A stretch of DNA of 36,193 nt from Hemicentrotus pulcherrimus (Eukaryota; Echinodermata; Echinoidea; Camarodonta; Strongylocentrotidae), in assembly GCA_003118195.1 (NCBI GenBank), contig BEXV01000129.1:69093-105285 (forward strand), in the 5' to 3' direction. The notes under the pieces are model-generated. The model did not search any database. It was given only the letters and a program-made list of their open reading frames with translations, and had not been told where the DNA came from. The translations under genes and the position numbers were made by a program. Positions 22,763 through 31,945 of the stretch are shown here, one piece after another. The number at the start of each line of letters is the position of its first letter. Within the stretch, counting starts at the first letter, position 1.

Positions 22763-23013
22763 AGTGTCGTAGTCAAGTGATTTGAGCACTTGGTTGTGGT
22801 TCGATCCCAAATACGGCACTAATGTCCTTTGGCAAGGCATTAATCTTCATTTGCCACACTCGACCCAGGTGAGGTAAATGGGTACCTAACAGGAATAAAT
22901 TCCTTGAAATGCTAGAACACTGAAATGTCAGCTAGGCTAAAGCATGGGTAATAATTAGTGCACCTTGAATATAATTTCTAGATAGAAGGCGCTATAGAAA
23001 TACCTATTATTAT
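22763..23013 (+). mobile_element. tRNA-derived SINE, copy 2
   Basis: The 5' part resembles a tRNA promoter: a box-A-like region (GTCGTAGTCAAGTGATTTGA) and box B GGTTCGATCCC (22798-22808). The core that follows contains TGTCCTTTGGCAAGGCATTA, CATTTGCCACACTCGACCCA and GTAAATGGGTACCT, which also occurs in diverged form at 1850-2106. The 3' end reads AAGGCGCTATAGAAATACCT and then a TATTATTAT tail. It is transcribed by RNA polymerase III in intact relatives and has no protein. Confidence 0.85.
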
Positions 23014-23859
23014 CTACCATGTGTGTCATTGTGAAAATTACTTTTTTTGGTCATCACAAGGTCAATGTCAATTTTGAAGCAAACTAACATATTTGGAGTT
23101 CTGCAGTATGTCATATGTATGCCACCGTAAAGGAAAAAGAGAAGTCCTGTCTTTATGAACACATTTATTTTCCTTCTCATGACATAATTTTGTCTCTTAA
23201 AGGCGGTCGGGTCGGGATCAATACTTACTCCAGTAAAATGCCATTGATCATGATCACATTATCAGTTATTATGCAAACTTGTGAAAATGTACCATGACAA
23301 TGAGTTATCGCCACATTCTATGATGATAACATCTACTGCAAGAAGAGAACTAAGTATCACTTTTGATCTACGGTTAATGCCCTTCTGGCTCTTAACAGTA
23401 GCAATACACATGCCTACATGCATATATGCTTTAGCACTTCAACTACATGGTGTAATGTTAATAGTCCATTTTACTTCTTAATAATGATACTTACATTATG
23501 TGTATAAAGTTCATCCTGTATCGCAGCTGACTATGAAGTAGTTTCCTTTTCCTGCACATATCAAATAGAAATGAAAATAAAAATCATTCATAAGTTGGCA
23601 GCTTGATTCTGATCATGTGATAAAAACAATATGTAACTGGCAACATTTTGAATAAAACTTTGCTTGGTATATGGGGTAGAAAAGATAAGAAGAAAAAAGT
23701 GGAGAAAATACAACGTGACTTTAAATCTAGACTACGTCTATTTCAGGATGGGATAAAGTCTATTCATGTGAGACATGAAAGAAATACAATAGGTACAGAT
23801 GTTTACATTGTATGTTGCCACAGAGAAATACTTCCTGCATTTAATTCCATCTGCTAATC
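23014..23859. other. gene-free stretch, nothing recognised
   Basis: Short frames of 60 to 69 codons without recognisable domains. A T7 run follows the SINE. TTAAAGGCGGTCGGG at 23198 resembles one end of a TTAA element, but no partner end was found. Confidence 0.45.
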
Positions 23860-23990
23860 ACCCTCTCTTTCTTTCTCTCTCTCTCCCACTCCGTCCCTTC
23901 CCTCCTTCTACCTTTCTTGCCAGCTATCTATCCAATCAATTTATTCCCTTTCAATCTTTCTTTTTCACTCTCATCCTCAATTAAAAATCA
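23860..23990. repeat. pyrimidine-rich low-complexity tract
   Basis: CTCTTTCTTTCTCTCTCTCT followed by CCCTTCCCTCCTTCT-type sequence. It decays gradually into CT-rich DNA. Confidence 0.85.
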
Positions 23991-24831
23991 CTAAATCTCC
24001 ACATCACCGCACAATCTCTCTAAAAATCTTAAAAAGTAGTGTGCATTAGACCTGAAAATACTTGAAATACAGAAGAAGAAAAAAAATCTTAATCTGATGA
24101 ACCATAGGCCTGGAAAAAGAAATTATTATTGACAGTCCTTGCCACTCTTTGATAATTACACAACCTAGATTTGTGGATTAGATTATTTGCACATTTGCAT
24201 TTAAATTAAAGCACAATATCATATTCACAAAATAATGTTTGAACTGCCTGATCAAATTTGCAATAATCGTCGGCCATTTCCAGCGTTTTCTAAATATGTT
24301 TGTACAACGAAAGCCATTTGATTTATGATTTTAGGAATATTTCTTATAATAAAAGAACATAAATCTAATATTTGTCTATAAATGGCAATACTACTATCGT
24401 CATGAAATAATAGGTTTAATCAAAGAGATACCAGCTATATTTCTGGTATTGGTATCTCTTTGGTTTCATTTCAGACCTACATTGTATCTTATATCATCTT
24501 ATGATTACATTCTGATTTGAACAGTTAAAAAAAAAGAAGGATAATATGAACGGAGAGGATCTGTTATCCTTCAAATTAATCACAAAGTCACAAAATCCAT
24601 TCCACCCAAATAATGAAGAAACATAAACTAATTTGAAATCAACAGATTTTGAGTGATATTGATATATTTCCATCTATTTAATGCAACAACATGTATAATA
24701 AATTGGTTATGACACAAATACATCAATTTTTTCTCTATCATGCTCAAGTGCAATGATTTATTTTTCCATTCAAAAACAATATCATCAGGCAAACAGAAAC
24801 AAAAATAGCTCAAGATTCTCCTCACTTGACA
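23991..24831. other. gene-free stretch with a 24421-24462 hairpin
   Basis: CAAAGAGATACC (24421-24432) pairs perfectly with GGTATCTCTTTG (24451-24462). The loop holds a second CTGGTATT that can compete for pairing. The stem is too short for a microRNA precursor. No gene was seen. Confidence 0.6.
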
Positions 24832-24850
24832 GAAGAAGAAGAAGAAGAAG
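24832..24850. repeat. (GAA)6 microsatellite
   Basis: Six GAA units followed by GGAGG. It encodes a run of Phe in a minus frame that is otherwise not gene-like. Confidence 0.95.
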
Positions 24851-25177
24851 GAGGTAAGAAGCAGAAAAACACCTCGGTAGATATTTGATGGATATCCCCC
24901 AGCAACATATAAATGACAGAGACACTGGCCTGCAAAATGCAAAATGAAAATTAGTTTTTCCTGTTTATCTCTGGTTGTGGTCAGGGGACTCAGAGGCAGA
25001 GGCTACATGACTCATCATATCATATCTGATGTCTTAAGACCCTGTCTCGTTGCGACTAATTTGGGATATGATGCGAGAGTAGGCTTAGGCGCAAGAGTTG
25101 TTATTGTAATGAGCGTACAAACAAGTATAAAATTACTGTAGGTCAATTTCTAATTTGAAGTAATGCGCAAATACATA

Positions 25178-25332
25178 CAGGGAATAATTTTCCTGGTATC
25201 GCATCGCAATTTGCTATGCATTTTTGCATGAATGCTATACAAAATATCTTTTATGTAGCAGTTTTCTTCCATAGAAATGTACAGAATTTCATTGAAATAT
25301 TTATAAAACAATTTGAGGAAAATTATTCCCTG
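25178..25332. mobile_element. MITE, family 1, copy 2 (17-bp TIRs)
   Basis: Starts CAGGGAATAATTTTCCT (25178-25194) and ends with the exact reverse complement (25316-25332). ACATA flanks both sides, a likely 5-bp target duplication. The first 88 bp match copy 1 (309-453) with about two differences, and the last 18 bp match. The middle 50 bp are unrelated to copy 1. Confidence 0.88.
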
Positions 25333-25378
25333 ACATACTTGTACTTATTCAATTATTCATACTCAGTCCAGTGAAAAA

Positions 25379-25529
25379 AAAATACTCAAAAAATTTTGGG
25401 GACTACTTTTCGAGCTTGCTTGTATGAAAGTAACACTCACTAATTTGTTTTGCATTGAACTCTATGCAAAATTTTGGGGCTCTTTTATGACTTTCGGGGG
25501 CTAATTCGCCCCGAGTTCCTGAGTATTTT
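25379..25529. repeat. weak inverted-repeat segment
   Basis: AAAATACTCA (25379-25388) pairs with TGAGTATTTT (25520-25529). Inside are two direct AAAATTTTGGGG words and a CGGGG...CCCCG mini-hairpin (about 25495-25513). It could be a small MITE, but the arms are short and no target duplication is clear. Confidence 0.4.
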
Positions 25530-25678
25530 ACCTATACTGTTTCAATGTAAATGTATCTTTCAAATGATTTTTGTTCATACATTATAATCATCATGCTTAT
25601 GTTTTGTAAAACAAAATATGAATGTATCTTGTCAACAAAGTTTTCTAACAAATACAAATCACAAGTTGGAAAGGGCTG

Positions 25679-25880
25679 TACAACACTTGCTCCTGTAGCC
25701 TGTACCATAACACTGTTTCATTTTCCTTCACTACAGACACTAAACTTTAATAACCCTAACCCTAAACCCAACGTACAACCCAATTGCAATCCTAACCCTA
25801 ACCCTATATACCAGTACCTTTGACGACATAGAGCCTGCAAGACTGCAACAATTGGAGCAGTCCTGAGCAAATGCAAGGTC
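25679..25880. mobile_element. inverted-repeat element carrying a CCCTAA-like array, copy 2
   Basis: The left end ACAACACTTGCTCCTG matches ACAACATTTGCTCCTG of the 18933-19145 element in all but one base. The right end carries CAATTGGAGCAG and GAGCAAATGCA, the inverted TTTGCTC/GCTCC words, more diverged. Between them 25751-25807 is CCCTAA-type sequence (ACCCTAACCCTAAACCC, a degenerate middle, then CCTAACCCTAACCCTA). Overall length (about 200 bp) is close to copy 1. Candidate target duplication GAAAGGGCTG/GAAAGAGATG is imperfect. Confidence 0.6.
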
Positions 25881-26059
25881 ACCCTATGAAAGAGATGACC
25901 CATTATCTAAAAGGTCAAGATCATTTATAATGAATTACTGTATAATTAATGTAAATAATCATGTCAATTACAAATCATCTGCTAAACCCAATCTTGTACA
26001 GAAACTCTCTGTTTAAAGATGAATAATGCCTGGCAATCCACAAAAGATATGTGCAATTA

Positions 26060-26240
26060 TAATAATAATAAGATTAAATTATGTCATCTTCATTTAGTTC
26101 CAATTGAAAACAAATGCAATAGGTTTTCACCAACCTACACAAGAAGAAAAGACAGAATAAATAATAATAATAATGACAAGATTAAATTATTTCTCTTTTG
26201 GGATTGAAAAGAAATGCAATATGTTTTCACCAACCTACAC
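26060..26240. repeat. diverged tandem duplication, ~100-bp period
   Basis: Two copies of an AATAATAAT run, AAGATTAAATTAT, ATTGAAAA-CAAATGCAATA and GTTTTCACCAACCTACAC occur head to tail (about 26060-26140 and 26163-26240). The copies share their ends well and their centres poorly. Confidence 0.85.
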
Positions 26241-26588
26241 TGTTCTTTGCATGACAAAGTTAGTACTGTTGAATCTCCAATTCCTATTTGAATTTAAAAA
26301 GTCAGCACTTGAAAAAAATAAAGAATAAAGACAACATTGCGCTTCAAGGCTGCAGGTTGATGAAAAAGTAATCAAACACAAGTGTTTTGAGATTGGATTG
26401 CAACAACCAAACTTAAATTGAACCAACAAACAGTGAAACAAAATATATATTCATATATATAGGAGGCTTCACGTCAGCCACAGGGGGAAAAGAACACTGC
26501 ATAATATTCCTTCGAAAGAAAAGCAATCATAAGGCCCATTTACACATCCAAAACACCATTTAAAAAATCATTGATTTGGGGGGTCTAT
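26241..26588. other. gene-free stretch, nothing recognised
   Basis: A+T-rich DNA with an ATATATATTCATATATATA segment near 26442-26460. No feature supported. Confidence 0.5.
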
Positions 26589-26810
26589 CATTTACACCAC
26601 TGGAAAAACCCATTTTTTGTTAAGTAGTGCGCATGCGCGACTAGTCTAAGCCCTGCATGCATTGGCACGGAAGCGAGGAGTGTCATGTGAGCAAAAGTCG
26701 GTATCAACAAACGTTTGCTTCTACACTGCAAAAATATTGATGCCATTTAAAAGAGGAGGATTTTCCGCCATGACGAAACTACGGAATGGGTTTTTAATGC
26801 AGTGTGAATG
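26589..26810. mobile_element. degenerate inverted-repeat element with CpG-rich centre
   Basis: CATTTACACCACTGGAAAAA at 26589, continuing CCCATT, is matched in reverse complement at 26785-26810 (20 of 26). The centre contains GCGCATGCGCGACTAGTCTA and other CpG words unlike its surroundings. ACTAGTCTAA also occurs twice in 27304-27800, so the two may be related. No target duplication is recognisable. Confidence 0.5.
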
Positions 26811-27303
26811 CAGCTACTAACGATAAGTCTTCTCTTCTCTCAGGCTCTGAGCGGAGACCCACTGCCATCACAACAACAAACCTCTCATAGCAACACACAC
26901 CAGGGAATGCTATAAATATCATGCAATAAGCAGAGCAAGACTGTCTCTTCATAAATCACTGATGGTCTCCACATGCCACTAATAATTCCATCAATATTTT
27001 GTACTGGCTTATTAAAGTTCAGAGTATTCATAAGCAAGCCTACATACATGTAAATATAATGAACCTAAATTGATTTTGAAATTATTGTTTAGATGATCAA
27101 CAACATATTTTTTTTATGGAAGGCAATTTGACGGAAGAAAAGAAGAAATCCTTTTGTAATAGTCTCATTATAAAGAAACCTTTCAAGAACATGATTTATT
27201 GAATCTTTGAAATAAACTTGTACAGTGTACCGAATGGAGAATAGGAAGTTAGAAATAGAATGAATACAATCCATGCATGACCTCCATAATAAGAGTCAAT
27301 CCC
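26811..27303. other. gene-free stretch, nothing recognised
   Basis: No feature supported; short frames only. Confidence 0.5.
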
Positions 27304-27800
27304 CCCTGTCCACACACAACATTTTTCGTGATTAGCTATACCGTTTTGCGATAGCCATACCGTTTCTCAATAGTTTTACGATGTAATATGTAGGTGTGGA
27401 CGCTGACTAACGATACGTCGTATAACGAAACTAGTCTAAAGAAAAGCATGTTTGAGAATAGTTTCGAACTGAAACTCGATAAAGAATCACGAAAATGTTG
27501 TGTGTGGGCGGAACTAGTCTAACTAGTGTAACTAACTGGGCGGGGCTTAACGTGACCTCGCACGAAAGGAGACCTGACCTGTCATCTCCGCTTCTATTTC
27601 ATGCCCGCAGGACATTTCGCTGTAGAGTTTCAGGATTACTTTCTTCCGTTGGTGGACATCTGGAATTTAAATGATTAGTTAGACGACGTTTCTAGTGTGT
27701 GGACACTCTGAAATTTATACGATGATTCTTTATACGATGATTCTTTATACGATGATTCTTTATAGAGTTTCGCGATAAATTGTTTTGTGTGTGGACACGC
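27304..27800. mobile_element. CpG-bearing DNA-transposon remnant with GTCCACACAC ends
   Basis: The left end TGTCCACACACAACATTTTT faces a right end that reads GTGTCCACACACAAAACAAT on the opposite strand. An additional inverted copy of the left end lies inside (AATCACGAAAATGTTGTGTG, 27485), and GTGTGGAC-GCTGA words recur at about 27393, 27695 and 27788. These resemble subterminal repeats. Target duplication is unclear, so exact limits and class are uncertain. Higher CpG than the flanks. Confidence 0.6.
27714..27758. repeat. 15-bp unit, three exact copies
   Basis: TTTATACGATGATTC is repeated three times without change (27714-27728, 27729-27743, 27744-27758), followed by TTTATA of a fourth. On the minus strand it encodes a YKESS pentapeptide repeat in a short frame, which is a consequence of the 15-nt period and not evidence of a gene. 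Confidence 0.97.
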
Positions 27801-28242
27801 TGAATATAGAATACCTCCAGTGAGTAATACCGACTGCCACTGATTTACCATATGCCTCGAAAATGAACTCAAGTATTATGATATTTAGAAATGCCTTTTG
27901 GTATTAAAGGAACATTGGCATCACCATTGATTGAATTAGGCATATCCTGAAGGCAATTTTGAAAGTTTGAAGTAGCTGATGACATTTATCCATTCGTTTT
28001 CAAAAACCAGTACTGTGCAACAAGTGTATAATAAGCTAAATCACCTACTGTATTCAAGTAATTCAACTAGTGCAATGATAAGTTGTAGATAAAGATCACA
28101 ACTTAAGTTGTAACAGAATTTTTTTTTTTTAATCAACAACAAAAAAAATCCAAGCAAATGAAATGAATTGTTGAAAAAAATTGTTGAAATGTGAGAATCA
28201 GAAATGTTAGAACTATGTGTTTTGGTATTTAAAAAAAAATAT
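27801..28242. other. gene-free stretch with one possible TTAA-element end
   Basis: TTAAAGGAACATTGGCATCA at 27905 looks like the left end of a TTAA-type element, and TTTTGAAAGTTTGAAG follows about 55 bp later. No matching right end was found. T10 and A9 runs are at about 28121-28131 and 28231-28239. Confidence 0.45.
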
Positions 28243-28305
28243 GGGGGGGGGGTGTCCTTTTGTTTATTGTTTGTTTCTTTCTCTATCTCTCTCTCTCTCT
28301 CTCTC
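28243..28305. repeat. G10 run and (CT)n microsatellite
   Basis: Ten G (28243-28252), then about 30 bp of unique sequence and a CT repeat at 28285-28305. Confidence 0.93.
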
Positions 28306-28799
28306 CCACACACACTCATGGTTTCAGGTCAGCTTGAATCTTTGAATTACATACCTTATTAAAATTAAAATTAACTTCACATTTCACAATGGAGCGATTG
28401 AAAAATTGATATTGCAATCCAGCATTCAATTCATAAGAGTACATGCTACTGTACAAGGAGGAATCATTTCTTTTACCTAATTTATACCATGCCAGTCAGT
28501 TCAGGTTGTCATGGGTTCAATAGAAAGAGCGACATCCACAACACAATACTCATGTACTTTACAAAATTCAACCCTGACATAATGTCTCAAGATTTCCCCC
28601 TTTTTTTTTGGTGAAAGTGGATAAGAATTTTACTCTGGAAAATTGTTACCTGGGGGATAAAATTTCGCTACTCAATTTTCTGTGTGATTTACGCAGTAAT
28701 CAATTCTCCTGGGCATGCATGCTATTTCTGGGAAACCTGGATCAATATCCAATTTGCTCTGATGGATGGTGACAACACTTGAAGAAGGGGAAATGGGAT
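28306..28799. other. gene-free stretch, nothing recognised
   Basis: A T9 run lies near 28601. No frame or repeat worth annotating. Confidence 0.5.
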
Positions 28800-28860
28800 G
28801 AGAGGGGGGGGGAGAGAGAGAGAGGAAGGGGAGAGAGAGGAAGGGGGAGAGAGAGGGGAG

Positions 28861-28896
<36 letters not shown>

Positions 28897-28929
28897 AGGG
28901 GGAGAGAAGGGGGAGAGAGAGGGAGAGAA
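28800..28929. repeat. 130-nt uninterrupted polypurine tract
   Basis: Every base from 28800 to 28929 is A or G on the plus strand: GGGGAGAGAG-type units, a central (GA)n near 28864-28892 and a G9 run at 28804-28812. Long polypurine mirror sequences of this kind can form triplex (H-) DNA. The Ser/Leu/Pro-rich and Arg/Glu/Gly-rich frames here are artefacts of the tract. Confidence 0.95.
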
Positions 28930-29300
28930 TATTGGCTACATGGTATACATAACACAGGGGAAAGTAAAAAGGAGGATGTAAACACAAAATGTATGAAGTG
29001 GATAACTCCAAGAAAACAATAATTTTATACCATCTCTAGAATGGCTTCATTCATTAAGATGTTTTTGCTTTTTCAATTTGTGTTTGCATAATCTAAAACT
29101 GCCACAGGATTTCCAAATTATGTACTTGAAAGGATTTCCAAAGCAAAGGAGCAAGTACTCCTGATACTGATAGTCTACACACAAGGATGTACCATATATG
29201 TCTCTGAAGATAGTTCTTACAAGTTACAGGCAAAGTAGGGACACCACTCCTGATGCTTGACTAGTATCCCATTTTATTTCCTTGACACTTGACTTTGTCC
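28930..29300. other. gene-free stretch, nothing recognised
   Basis: No frame, inverted repeat or RNA gene supported. Confidence 0.5.
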
Positions 29301-29795
29301 TTAAAGAGAAGGTCGAGTTCTGGGGAGAGGTGAAAAATTATTTGTAAGCGTTATCATTATATCATACAAAGTGTGGAAGAACATCAGATAAAAGTGCCAA
29401 ATGCCAGTTCAGCTTCTTCCAAGTTCCAATCCCATTAGATTACACATTCCCATGCCCTCCCTCTGCTTTCACAATTTGCATCTTCAAAGCACAAACCATA
29501 AATTGGCATTCGTCATGCTGTTTGCATCTAGAATGCAAATTTGCAAAACATAGCAGATCATATAAAAGCATGGCTCTTAAAAAGCCTCAATATTCTAAAT
29601 ATGGCATATATTTTTCTGTGTACAGTGCTTGTAACCTTACCAAGACTGGGCCAAATTTCTTACCATTTTGATGATTCCAGAACCTTGTAGTACCGGTACA
29701 CACCAATACTAATAGATGATCAACCTTTTCTGATTGATTCCACAAGGTTTCTTTCATAATACAATCGCATGACCAGAACTCAAATTTATCTTTAA
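29301..29795. mobile_element. TTAA-flanked non-autonomous element D with nested repeat
   Basis: TTAA at 29301-29304 and 29792-29795 flanks a 487-bp core. Its ends are AGAGAAGGTCGAGTTCTGG and, on the opposite strand, AGATAAATTTGAGTTCTGG. The right portion (29614-29791) matches the element at 17297-17670. The extra length relative to that copy is accounted for largely by a separate repeat at 29392-29557 lying inside. Confidence 0.8.
29392..29557 (+). repeat. dispersed repeat with conserved 57-bp core, copy 1
   Basis: Homologous to 31784-31945 in the same orientation. The last 57 bp (29501-29557, starting AATTGGCATTCGTCATGC) differ from the other copy at one base, while the preceding 110 bp are clearly more diverged. 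The core contains ATGCAAATTTGCAAAA, which includes the octamer ATGCAAAT recognised by POU-domain factors in animals. No protein is encoded. Confidence 0.85.
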
Positions 29796-31783
29796 GTGCC
29801 CACTTTTTTTCTTCCCCTTATAGATAATAATCTGGAAATCTATAGTTTTATATATTTTGGAGGGAGGGGGGGGTCTTACAGATTCAACCAAACTGCTTGT
29901 AATAGAAGCCTCTCTCAAACTCTCATGTAGGCAGTGAGAGTTTTAGGAACACTCTCAAGCATTCTTGAACAGGATTGAATACATTCAAGGTGAACTACAG
30001 CACGGCATTGAACTTGAAGCCACCCCCCCCCTCCTCTTATATGGCTGACCTCTCATAATAGCAAGCTACTGATTGATGTGTCTAAGCTTCAGCCCATCTT
30101 TCTTGGCATCTGGCTGAATGACTGGAGCAAGAATTTCTGCATGCACTCAAAGGTCACAATCTTAAAGCGACACAACCATCTTTTACCCAAGCAGACTAGT
30201 GTTCTGACATGTGACTATGGTATGGTTTTTTAATTTCATTATGGAATAACAGCTATCTCTGTATCCTGAAGAACATTGCATAAAGGAAAAGTCTTTGTGT
30301 CTTCTCTTGCTGAGGACCCAAGTACATGTATGTTTAAAATATTCCATGTTTAATATTGTAGTCCAGTATTTAATAACAAGTGAACTTCATCTTAGAGTTC
30401 CCTGGTCTAATACCCATTCAACACTGCAAACCCAGTACTAGAATATATGCCTGAAATATATACATGTACACATAGTTGTGAATAGTGTTGTATTACAAGA
30501 TATTTTGATGAAAAAATGCCCTAAACATGACCATATTATGTATTAAAAGTGTGTGCACTGATGCCACTCTGCTTTGAACTACCAACATGAAGGAATCAAA
30601 TTTACTGGAAAAAAAAAGTCTTATTCTTGATGAACCTTTGGCCATTTCTTTTTACCTTTCATTTACAAATAAGAGCAGGGACCCCCTGAAAATGTGGTTC
30701 TAAACATAGTATGGAACAACAGCGACACAAATATAAATTCACTTAAACTTGATCTTTGTGCTTTCCACGTTTTCCCACCATACCAATCCATTCTGCATGG
30801 GCGAATCTTCAAAATAACTAGGCAAAGTGCTTTACAAACCAAAGGTCAAGGCTTGAAGGTCGAGGCTTCAAAGGGGTACATCACATTTATATGCATCCAG
30901 TTTTTTTTACTGCACTTACCCTACTATTCTTTTTTTCTTAGGGAAAATGTGTAATATATCATTTTTCTCTTGTAGCAAGTTATTTAGACAAAAACCCTGA
31001 AGACTATTTGGATCTATGCAGTCTATTTTTTGCACTGTGTCTATATGCACAGCATGTATATGGATGATAATCATTGTTTGAACCCCACCCCTCTGAGCAA
31101 TTATTGCAGTTGAGATATAGGGACTGTCTAATGCACATGGACATTTGTCCTTGAATGCAGCAGGTAAATAGTGATAGAGGGTTAGTTATTGATTGATAGA
31201 TCTCGCTTGATTACATTCCACTTGGGGTTGGAATTACTGGATCAGGAAATTGTGTATCCAAAGGTCACACAGCGTTAAAGGAACAATACACCGCTTTGAA
31301 CCCGTCACGAAAATCAAAGGTGACACGCCAGGCAAGGTGTCAAGGTGTACAGTCTCAGTTTCATAATGCCTTCTCTATATCTTTGCAATGAACATTAATA
31401 AACTCCTTTCTCCAATGTTGCATTTCCATGTAACCCTTTTCAGGTCAGGCCATACAGTAGGCAGATTCAATCACGGACCTATACTCCACTATCAAATGTA
31501 CACGAGTGACATCTCTTATCTGGTCATCACACATACAAAGCAAAGTTCAAGAGATAATTTGCAACAAAGGAACAGCCTGCTATTGGTGAATCCACTTTAT
31601 TTATCTTTGCACTCTAGATTATTACATAACAAGTCCCTTATTTTACACCTAGTCCTAAATCTATATTTATGTACAATATATTAAATTACACATACATTTT
31701 AAAGCTGACCAACGAGCTTACACAGAGCTCCCTGAGCTGACCTATAACATTTCTTATTTCCATCAAAATTAAATGACATTTTT
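29796..31783. other. gene-free stretch with minor repeats
   Basis: G8 at 29866-29873, a short hairpin AACTCTCA/TGAGAGTT (29918-29942), C9 at 30023-30031. TTAAAGCGACACAACC (30162) and TTAAAGGAACAATACACC (31275) look like single TTAA-element ends without visible partners. Frames at 30694-30954 and 31388-31684 (86 and 98 codons) show no recognisable domain. Confidence 0.45.
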
Positions 31784-31945
31784 AAGTGCCAACGCCAATT
31801 TCAGCCCCTTCCATTCAAAATATACGCTCCCATTTTTAAATGCCCCTACTCAGCTTTCACAATTTCAATCTCCAATGCACGAACCATGAATTGGCATTCG
31901 TCATGCTGTTTGCTTCTAGAATGCAAATTTGCAAAACATAGCAGA
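31784..31945 (+). repeat. dispersed repeat with conserved 57-bp core, copy 2
   Basis: Second copy of the 29392-29557 repeat. The shared 57-bp core is 31889-31945 with one difference (TTTGCTTCTAG here, TTTGCATCTAG there). Upstream similarity is recognisable from AAGTGCCAA through CTTTCACAATTT but weaker. No TTAA element is evident around this copy. Confidence 0.85.

Noticed and set aside
22763..22840. Functional tRNA gene
   Set aside because: Only box-A- and box-B-like motifs are present without a cloverleaf; the sequence continues into a SINE core and tail.
25551..25823. 90-codon frame ending in an Asn-Pro repeat
   Set aside because: The Asn-Pro repeat is the CCCTAA array read in frame; it is part of the inverted-repeat element.
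27714..27758. CRISPR-like repeats
   Set aside because: The three 15-bp units are directly adjacent with no spacers, in eukaryotic DNA.
28722..29022. Frames of Ser/Leu/Pro or Arg/Glu/Gly repeats
   Set aside because: They are translations of the polypurine tract on either strand, not proteins.
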